DNA of 5,796 bases, from positions 1 through 5,796 of the forward strand of contig CAJTVQ010000070.1 in NCBI GenBank assembly GCA_910579935.1. The letters run 5' to 3'. A program made the position numbers and the translations under genes. The stretch comes from an uncultured Lachnospiraceae bacterium. Its GTDB lineage: Bacteria > Bacillota > Clostridia > Lachnospirales > Lachnospiraceae. The notes below the pieces were generated by a model that was not told the origin of the DNA, searched no databases, and saw only the letters and a program-made list of their open reading frames with translations. This document shows, piece after piece, positions 1-5,796 of the stretch; position 1 is the stretch's first letter, and each line of letters opens with the position of its first letter.

Positions 1-1495
1 ATATCGTATGTTTACTTCCGTCTTTTAATACGACTTCCTCACCCTCGGAAGTATAGGGCAGTACGGAACCGAAAGGATATTTACTATTCTGTGAGGATGT
101 AAAGGCAAACACAAACGATAAAGGCGTTTCTACTTTTTCCGAATCTTCATCATCATTATTAGAGGATGTTTTAAGATATGTATAACGGTGCACGTAATCA
201 GCCAGATATTGAGGGGAAAGAATATCATTCGGGGCAAAATCCATTGGAACGCATTCGTCGTCGCTGGTTAATTCGTTATCTTCGATATTGTCGGTTTTCC
301 GATCCCAGGAAAAGAAACTCGATGAAGAATAAGTAAGGCGTTTGTTGTCTTCATCCCATTTGAACCACCGCCCCGTCGTTTCCTCATAATTTAGATGTAT
401 CACCCTTTCGGTAATGTCAACTTTCGCCAGTCTGGCCACTTTCTGATCCTTTAAATAGTCTTCGAACCTTTCAACAGAGGGGGCCGCCCCAGTAAAGGAA
501 GTCTTGGCCGATAACTTCATTTGCCGGGCCGTTTCATACGTTATTAAAGGTTCATCTGTCAGGCTACGGGATAAATCAAGGCCGGGCTCGGCTTCTATAA
601 TATCTTTAAGAAGTCTTAGCGTAGCCGTTTTGGTATCGGATGATATATTATAAACCAGTCCGAAGCGTACATAAAGAGCGTTCAAAAACTCTTCCACGGT
701 GCAGTCCGGCATTAAATCAGCATAAGCCAGTTTTCCTTTTACGCAACAATCTGCGGCATTATTTAATATTACCAAGTTATAAAGCTGCTTGTCCGTCTTA
801 AAAGGATTTTCCGTGACAGTATAGCCAAATTCAGAGAAAACAAGTTCCAATACTCGCCACACGTACAGAAATGGAGTTATCCCGTATCCGTTAGGTAACT
901 TTACCTGCGTTGGAGTTCCGTCAATCAAGTGTGTTTCCGTCCGCTCATCCGAACGCAATCTATATATTCTACTCCCTTCTGATAACGGATGTATGAAATT
1001 CAGATATTTAGGATAGTAAACGCCGTCTTTCGCTTCATTGGCTGTTACTATCTGGAATATGGAATAGTCTTCTTTTTCTCCATTCAGGACTTCATCAAGA
1101 TGTTCCAATAAATCAAATATATCACTATATTCTTTTACCGGTAATTCCATGGAATTTAATTTCTTCGCTTTCCATGCACTGTAGGCTTCCGAATTGTCAA
1201 ACCCGATGTTAAGGGTTATTCCTTCTTTCTTTCCGGCCGAAACGATGTTTAGCTTTCCGGTTCTCTTATATACTCCATCCAATACGGTACACGTTGCATC
1301 TTTATCTATTGGTTTCATTGCCATATCCAACCGGTGGGCAAAACCGGTAATTAATGCATTGTTATTCGTGCATGGAACCGTAACCGGGACCGTCTGCGAT
1401 CCCCGGTCGTTCATGATGGGGGATTTCTCGTCGATTTGTACGGTAAAATCTCCCCCTAAATCCAAATACCCTTTATTAGTCTTGATCTTTAGCAT
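1..1495 (-). CDS. Putative phage tail-tip/baseplate protein, 3' end outside window
   Basis: The frame is open from an ATG at 1493-1495 to the left edge, giving 498 residues with no stop, so the C-terminus is missing. Translation starts MLKIKTNKGYLDL; an in-frame stop four codons upstream (the stop of the preceding gene) makes this start well supported. Visible blocks are an N-terminal beta-rich segment with a RGSQTVPVTVP motif near residues 31-41 and a GFAHRLD motif near 51-57; a block at about 204-300 (GYGITPFLYVWRVLELVF, then NNAADCC, then TVEEFLNALYVRFGLVY); a Trp/Ser-rich stretch at about 377-397; and an acidic loop NNDDEDSE at 446-453. There is no signal peptide or membrane segment. I recognise the general style from Bacteroidales phage tail modules, where such proteins follow the tape measure gene. 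The position suggests a distal tail, hub or baseplate role, as for Dit/Tal proteins of other siphoviruses. No catalytic motif is visible, and the exact role is inferred from position. Confidence 0.72.
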   Translation of the reverse strand, partial: MLKIKTNKGYLDLGGDFTVQIDEKSPIMNDRGSQTVPVTVPCTNNNALITGFAHRLDMAMKPIDKDATCTVLDGVYKRTGKLNIVSAGKKEGITLNIGFDNSEAYSAWKAKKLNSMELPVKEYSDIFDLLEHLDEVLNGEKEDYSIFQIVTANEAKDGVYYPKYLNFIHPLSEGSRIYRLRSDERTETHLIDGTPTQVKLPNGYGITPFLYVWRVLELVFSEFGYTVTENPFKTDKQLYNLVILNNAADCCVKGKLAYADLMPDCTVEEFLNALYVRFGLVYNISSDTKTATLRLLKDIIEAEPGLDLSRSLTDEPLITYETARQMKLSAKTSFTGAAPSVERFEDYLKDQKVARLAKVDITERVIHLNYEETTGRWFKWDEDNKRLTYSSSSFFSWDRKTDNIEDNELTSDDECVPMDFAPNDILSPQYLADYVHRYTYLKTSSNNDDEDSEKVETPLSFVFAFTSSQNSKYPFGSVLPYTSEGEEVVLKDGSKHTI

Positions 1496-1504
1496 ACTAT
1501 TTGA
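1496..1504 (-). promoter_or_regulatory. Short intergenic junction, probable translational coupling
   Basis: Only nine bases (TCAAATAGT on the coding strand) lie between the tape measure stop TAA and the ATG of the next gene, so the two genes are almost certainly co-transcribed and there is no room for a promoter. No Shine-Dalgarno sequence sits at the usual distance: the nearest GGA lies about 18 bases before the ATG, inside the last codons of the tape measure gene. The leader is A/T-rich, which fits the weak use of Shine-Dalgarno sequences known in Bacteroidetes. Initiation by ribosomes that have just terminated is an inference from the spacing. Confidence 0.55.
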
Positions 1505-4500
1505 TTATTTTCCGCGCGTGAATGTGTAGCGGGCGTTTTCTATCGTCTCTTTAGCCTTTTCCCAGTCCTGGTAAACGATGTAAGCCTTTATAGACTTGAT
1601 AGCCTCGCACGTCTTACGAAGTTCCTTCGTTGCTTCCAGTATTTCCAAGTATGAAGAATCTCCTGCAGGCGTTCCGGTGTATCCGCCTTCCGCGTAACCG
1701 GTTTCCGGCAACGGGTTTACATTGGTCCGTTGTCTTCTAATCGATTCGATGGTACTAACGGCATCTATCACTTTGGGGTTATTCATTTCCGGCTGTGGTA
1801 CCACATATTCCCCTTTATGGACTACGCCGGCTACTTCATAACGTCCACCGGGACCGGTATAACCACCTTCTGAATACCCCCCGGAACCTTTAACGACTCT
1901 TTCCGCCGTTGCCGTCTTACTTCCGGCCGTATTTTTCAGAGACATATTTTTAATCTTGTCTCTTTCCGCTTTTGCCGACATAAGCTGCGCCGCTCCGGTA
2001 ACCCCCAGCATAACGGCGGCTACTGTTCCTCCAATCGGTCCGAGGTCTGCGTATGCCTTCATTATGGAAACGGCGGTATCTGCAATAATCTGGGAACATT
2101 TGATAGCAAAGTTTACATCCGCATACTTCTTTTGAATCTCCAGTTTCTTGTTTTCCTTCTCTTCTTCCAGGGCGGCAGTATCTTCCCCGTTGTTTTCGGC
2201 TTCCTGTATAAGAACATCGTATTTTGCTTCCACCTGGTCGATTTCGGCTTGTTGCATGGCTTCCACCATGGAAGAGGAAAGACCGGAAATTTTATCAAAA
2301 TATCTTTTAGCATTTTCAATTCCCGCACCTAATCGGCCCCGTTGATATTGTTCCTCGCTAATCATACCCTGATCATGCAAATTCTCCAATTGCGCCAGTT
2401 CATTATTATATTCTTCCTGCCATGATACACCAATCCGTGCTTGACTCTGATATATACCATTCTCGTATTCAAAGTTAAGTTGATTTATTTCTCTATTTTT
2501 CTGACGTTCCAGTTCTACAATAGAAATTCCCGCCTGTCTCGCTATCTCAATTATGGCATTATAAGTCGTTTCTACATCCTGAACCTGTTTCCGGTGTGCT
2601 TCCTGCATACCGGTTATTCCTACCGGAATGGAAGTTATTTCACGTACTTTTTGAGCAATGGCCGCCCGATCACGTAATAGCTTCATTTCAGACTCACGAA
2701 CGGCGTCGGCCGCTTCCGTTGCTGTTTCTATACGTTTCTGTTTGCCGGTAATTTCCAAAGCGGCAATATCATCCTGGTAGGTACGGTTTATCTCCAGAAG
2801 TTCTGCGGCGTGTTCCGCTTCAACTTCCAGCATATAGGCGTCGGCGGCTTCCTGCGTGATACTCTGGTTTAATACTGCTTTCTCCATGGTGTCCTTCTGG
2901 ACGTTGTAATAGGCGGTTTCAATCTTTAACCGTTCGTCCCGTTTCTCCTGTACCAGTTTTATACGGGCGTCCTCCTGCTTGCCGGTTTCCGTAAAAATGG
3001 CCGTCTGTGCTTCTGTTTCGAGCTTGTGGATTTCATCGAGTAACTTCTTCTTTTGTGCCGGTGTCTTTGCTCCCAGCTTCTGGAGTGCGTCGATACGTTC
3101 CTGGTAATAGCGAAGGTTTTCCGCCGTCCCTTCGAGAATATACTGGGCTTCCGTCTTATTTTCCTTCTCCCGGTTCTGTTTGATTAGAAGCATACGTTTT
3201 TCGTGTTCGATCTCCAGAGGTTTTAATGTGGCGTCCGTTTCCGTATTTTTATACTCCCCGGCTCCCGCCTTCTTTTTGACCTTCCCCAGTTCGTTTAAAC
3301 GTTTTATTTCGGCATCGATACGTTCTATTTCCTTGTTTTTCTTGGCGATATTCGCTTCGCTGTCTTCCGCCCACTGTTCCTGAACCTTTTTCTTTTCTGC
3401 TTCCAGCTCCTTTATAAGGGAGGTTTCTTTTATTACATTGTCAGCATTAGTGGTGCCTGTTGATGAAATTTGCATTTCTGTAGTTAAAAGCTCCCGGTTG
3501 ATAACAGCGATAGCGTCTGTTATTTCTTTCAAATCCTTCCGGGTTTGTTCTGTTTTCTTTTTAGCGTTCTGGTATTCTGTTTCCATACTCTTAACATTCT
3601 GGTCCAAACCCTGATTAAGACTTTTTGTCCCGGATGTGGAAAGAGTGGAAGAACGCATGGAAGCCCCAATACGTGCACCGGCTAAGGAATTGGAAGCCTT
3701 TTCTTCTTCCTCTTTATTCTTTTCCAACTCCCTTTCTTTCGGAAATTTCTTTCTGTATAACTCGATCAGTTCTTCCCTGAATGCTTCCGCCTTTATTTGT
3801 CTTTCCAAGGAAGTTAAATATTCGTCTATGGCTTTTTTGTTTTCTCGTATAACCTTACCTTCCTTACTTAATTCCGCGTTATAATCGGGAATTAAATCTT
3901 TCAATTCACGTATTTTCTTTTCCCGTAATGTATTGGATATATTTTCATCATGTATAGCATCAATCAAGGCATTAACTTTCGCTTTCTGTTCATCATATCG
4001 CTTTGTAGTCTTCTCCATTGCCGAACCTAATGCCTTAACCGATTCTGACGCCTCCCTATTTCTTTTAACGAACTGGTAAATAGCAACTCCAGCCGCCAGT
4101 ACTGCTGCAATTAGGGCCGTATATGGATTCTTCAAAAGTTCGATTCTCATTAACCGGAGTATAGCAGTATATCTTTTAGTATCCTTGTGTAATCGTGCCT
4201 GGGCTGCCGCATAAGCCAGAGTAGCCGCCCGGCTGATATAAAGCTGTACGGCGTGCGCTTTCTCTGCAACGACCGAAGCAAGGGTCGCCGTTTTAAAACG
4301 GGCGTGCCACATGGTAGCGATTTTCAGTCCTCCATAGTAAGAAACCAAATAAGCGGTAACGGTATAAGTGACAACACCCCATTTATTAAACATGTCAATC
4401 ATACCTCCCACACCTTCCACCATAAGCGTAACAAGGTCTATTAAATCCCGGAGAATACCCTTTGATTCATAGAAACGTAAAACTACCCCTTCGATAGTTG

Positions 4501-5796
4501 AACTTAGCCGGTTTAATGCACCTTGAACGTTATCACCCATTTCTTCGGACATAGCATTAAAGGCATCTTCTGCACCTGTCACCGCGTCGCAAAGTGCCAG
4601 CACGGTATCGGTACCATTAAGGAAAGTGTTAAACGCTGCAACGGAACGTTTATCGGTCAGTTCAAGGGCCTTGTTCAAGTCTATTCCTTCACTGTTTAGT
4701 TTTTTAAGTCCCTTTATCAGATCATCCAGGTTGTTAACCGGACCACCGAGAGCAAGCGCGAGTTTGCCGCTACTGTCAGCCAGGTTAAGCAAAATATTAC
4801 GTGTTGCCGTTGCTGCCGATGAAGCGTCGAAACCGCTGTTTGCCAAAGCTCCCAAAAGGGCGGTCGTTTCCTCAATCGTGAATCCGAAAGAATTAGCAAC
4901 CGGGCCGACGGTAGACATTGCACTATTCAGGTATTCAAAATTCAGGGCCGAAGACGTTGTACCTATTGCCATGGTAGAAAGTGCCCGTTCCGTATCTTCT
5001 GCATCAAGGTTGAAAATACGCAATGTTGCACCGGCAAGCGTAGCAGCCGAGGCAAGATCCGTGTCCACCGCCTTAGCGAATTTCAGCACGGAAGGCGTCA
5101 TAGCTTTAATATCCTCTTTGAAAAATCCCAGTTTAGCAAGCTCTATCTGAAGTTCCGTTACTTGTGCGGCTGTATAAGAAGTAGTGGCACCCAGTCGGCG
5201 CGCTTCATCCGTTAAATCTTTGATACTCTTTTTCGTGGTTCCCAGGATAGCGGCCAAAGTACTGTTTTTCTTCTCGAACTCTATAATAGTACTGATCGCA
5301 TCCCTTAGCCCGCCGACAATCTGCCCAGTTATCATTGCGCCGATAGTGACAAACACACCGGCCAGAACCGTTTTTATCTTGTTCAAGGAAAGAAGGGAAC
5401 CGCCGAAACCTTCCGCCTTCTTCGTTGCCTGCCCGTATGCTTTTTCAACTTCTTTCAGTTCCTTCTCCAGGGCGGCATATTTTTCCGGCTGCAAGGATTT
5501 CACGGTATCGCGAAGTTCCTTACGTAAGGCATTGGCTTTACGTGCAAGCTGGTTCGCGCTCATGGTGGTTTTATCCAGGCGTTTCTCACATTCGGCAATC
5601 TTCTTGTTATTCTCGCCGAGCGTCTTATTATTTTCTTTCAGTTGTTCATTCAGCCTTTTCCACTGTTTACCACCAGCTTTCCCTGTGGCGATTAAATCGG
5701 TCATAGCCTTTTTTATTTCCTTATTGCTATCCCGAAGCTCTTTGTTCTTTTCTGAAAGATTATGTATTTCCTTCTGCGCATCGGAGGCGTTCAGGG
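1505..5796 (-). CDS. Phage tail tape measure protein (TP901 family), 5' end outside window
   Basis: The protein sets tail tube length during assembly and is later ejected with the DNA. The stop is TAA at 1505-1507. The first ATG in the window is at 5704 (1399 residues), but 30 further in-frame codons run unbroken to the right edge and continue the same Lys/Glu/Asn coiled coil, so the true start is upstream; at least 1429 residues are present. Numbering from that ATG: coiled coil 1-100; hydrophobic segment 112-132; TP901-type core about 135-435, with LGATTSYTAAQVTEL at 171-185 followed by a Leu-Ala-Lys-Leu-Gly-Phe step; hydrophobic segments about 443-465 and 527-546; long charged coiled coils about 550-1195; a Gly/Ala-rich hydrophobic stretch at 1204-1241; then GYSEGGYTG, VHKGEYVVP and GYAEGGYTG at 1276-1344. 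These parts, their order and the length are typical of tape measure proteins. No lysozyme, transglycosylase or M23 peptidase motif was seen. The neighbouring tail-tip gene downstream agrees with the call. Confidence 0.95.
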   Translation of the reverse strand, partial: LNASDAQKEIHNLSEKNKELRDSNKEIKKAMTDLIATGKAGGKQWKRLNEQLKENNKTLGENNKKIAECEKRLDKTTMSANQLARKANALRKELRDTVKSLQPEKYAALEKELKEVEKAYGQATKKAEGFGGSLLSLNKIKTVLAGVFVTIGAMITGQIVGGLRDAISTIIEFEKKNSTLAAILGTTKKSIKDLTDEARRLGATTSYTAAQVTELQIELAKLGFFKEDIKAMTPSVLKFAKAVDTDLASAATLAGATLRIFNLDAEDTERALSTMAIGTTSSALNFEYLNSAMSTVGPVANSFGFTIEETTALLGALANSGFDASSAATATRNILLNLADSSGKLALALGGPVNNLDDLIKGLKKLNSEGIDLNKALELTDKRSVAAFNTFLNGTDTVLALCDAVTGAEDAFNAMSEEMGDNVQGALNRLSSTIEGVVLRFYESKGILRDLIDLVTLMVEGVGGMIDMFNKWGVVTYTVTAYLVSYYGGLKIATMWHARFKTATLASVVAEKAHAVQLYISRAATLAYAAAQARLHKDTKRYTAILRLMRIELLKNPYTALIAAVLAAGVAIYQFVKRNREASESVKALGSAMEKTTKRYDEQKAKVNALIDAIHDENISNTLREKKIRELKDLIPDYNAELSKEGKVIRENKKAIDEYLTSLERQIKAEAFREELIELYRKKFPKERELEKNKEEEEKASNSLAGARIGASMRSSTLSTSGTKSLNQGLDQNVKSMETEYQNAKKKTEQTRKDLKEITDAIAVINRELLTTEMQISSTGTTNADNVIKETSLIKELEAEKKKVQEQWAEDSEANIAKKNKEIERIDAEIKRLNELGKVKKKAGAGEYKNTETDATLKPLEIEHEKRMLLIKQNREKENKTEAQYILEGTAENLRYYQERIDALQKLGAKTPAQKKKLLDEIHKLETEAQTAIFTETGKQEDARIKLVQEKRDERLKIETAYYNVQKDTMEKAVLNQSITQEAADAYMLEVEAEHAAELLEINRTYQDDIAALEITGKQKRIETATEAADAVRESEMKLLRDRAAIAQKVREITSIPVGITGMQEAHRKQVQDVETTYNAIIEIARQAGISIVELERQKNREINQLNFEYENGIYQSQARIGVSWQEEYNNELAQLENLHDQGMISEEQYQRGRLGAGIENAKRYFDKISGLSSSMVEAMQQAEIDQVEAKYDVLIQEAENNGEDTAALEEEKENKKLEIQKKYADVNFAIKCSQIIADTAVSIMKAYADLGPIGGTVAAVMLGVTGAAQLMSAKAERDKIKNMSLKNTAGSKTATAERVVKGSGGYSEGGYTGPGGRYEVAGVVHKGEYVVPQPEMNNPKVIDAVSTIESIRRQRTNVNPLPETGYAEGGYTGTPAGDSSYLEILEATKELRKTCEAIKSIKAYIVYQDWEKAKETIENARYTFTRGK
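1661..1699 (-). repeat. Second copy of Gly/Tyr-rich peptide motif in tape measure C-terminus
   Basis: This stretch encodes GYAEGGYTGTPAG (residues 1336-1348), eight of nine core residues identical to the first copy. Of the eight complete core codons compared, only GAA and ACC are identical; the others differ mostly at third positions. The similarity is therefore kept at the protein level and is not a recent DNA duplication. The last 50 or so residues after it form a short helical tail ending in TFTRGK. Confidence 0.78.
1844..1879 (-). repeat. First copy of Gly/Tyr-rich peptide motif in tape measure C-terminus
   Basis: This part of the tape measure gene encodes GYSEGGYTGPGG (residues 1276-1287 from the ATG at 5704). 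It is matched by a second copy, GYAEGGYTG, 60 residues further on. The motif lies just before VHKGEYVVP, and this combination recurs near the C-terminus of many phage tape measure proteins as I know them. Its role is not established to my knowledge. Confidence 0.8.

Noticed and set aside
1194..1529. A plus-strand open frame of 111 codons spanning the junction of the two genes
   Set aside because: It is antisense to the start of the downstream tail gene and the end of the tape measure gene, and the protein shows no domain. The minus-strand frames explain the region fully.
2113..2328. Small alternative-frame open frames on both strands within the tape measure gene
   Set aside because: Their translations are low-complexity by-products of the Lys/Glu-rich coiled-coil codons and have no independent start signals.
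4626..5150. A plus-strand open frame of 174 codons opposite the tape measure core
   Set aside because: It lies wholly antisense to a strongly supported coding region, its translation is Ser/Arg/Ala-rich without recognisable motifs, and no start signal or neighbouring plus-strand gene supports it.
1..5796. Possible frameshift or pseudogene in the left gene, because no complete open frame is present from 1 to 1495
   Set aside because: Codon-by-codon reading of the minus strand gives 498 residues without a stop. The frame looks incomplete only because the window cuts off its 3' end.
1505..5796. A peptidoglycan hydrolase domain inside the tape measure protein, as found in some phages
   Set aside because: No M23 His/Asp metal-binding pattern, NlpC/P60 Cys-His pattern or lytic transglycosylase Glu motif could be found; the middle region is charged coiled coil.
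1..5796. CRISPR array, diversity-generating retroelement, insertion sequence, tRNA or defence module
   Set aside because: No regularly spaced direct repeats, reverse transcriptase motifs, terminal inverted repeats or tRNA-like folds were seen, and coding sequence occupies all but nine bases.

Overview
This window reads as part of the tail-gene block of a tailed bacteriophage or prophage. The host is most likely a Bacteroidales bacterium (Bacteroides or Parabacteroides type). The evidence for the host is the style of the proteins, the moderate base composition, and the lack of a well-placed Shine-Dalgarno sequence before the one start codon that can be seen. The host is an inference; nothing in the window fixes the genus or shows whether the element is integrated.

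Both genes are on the minus strand, are read from right to left, and are cut by the window edges. From 5796 down to 1505 lies a very long gene for a tail tape measure protein of the TP901 type. It has an N-terminal coiled coil, a TP901-type core, hydrophobic segments, several hundred residues of charged coiled coil, a conserved Gly/Ala-rich hydrophobic stretch, and a C-terminal Gly/Tyr-rich motif that occurs twice. Its frame stays open to the right edge, so the ATG at 5704 is probably an internal methionine and the true start lies outside the window. Only 9 bases separate its stop from the next gene, which runs from 1495 to the left edge (498 codons visible, no stop). That gene encodes a large protein of a type I associate with the position after the tape measure gene in Bacteroidales phages, probably a tail-tip or baseplate component.

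The order, tape measure then tail-tip protein in one transcript, is the usual order in long-tailed phages. The tape measure sets the length of the tail tube, and the proteins encoded just downstream usually build the tip that the tube grows from. Coding sequence fills the whole window apart from the 9-base junction. I see no RNA gene, insertion sequence, CRISPR array, terminator, attachment site or defence module. I found no convincing new system here. The points worth a second look concern the C-terminal motif pair of the tape measure, its membrane-like segments, and the poorly characterised downstream protein.
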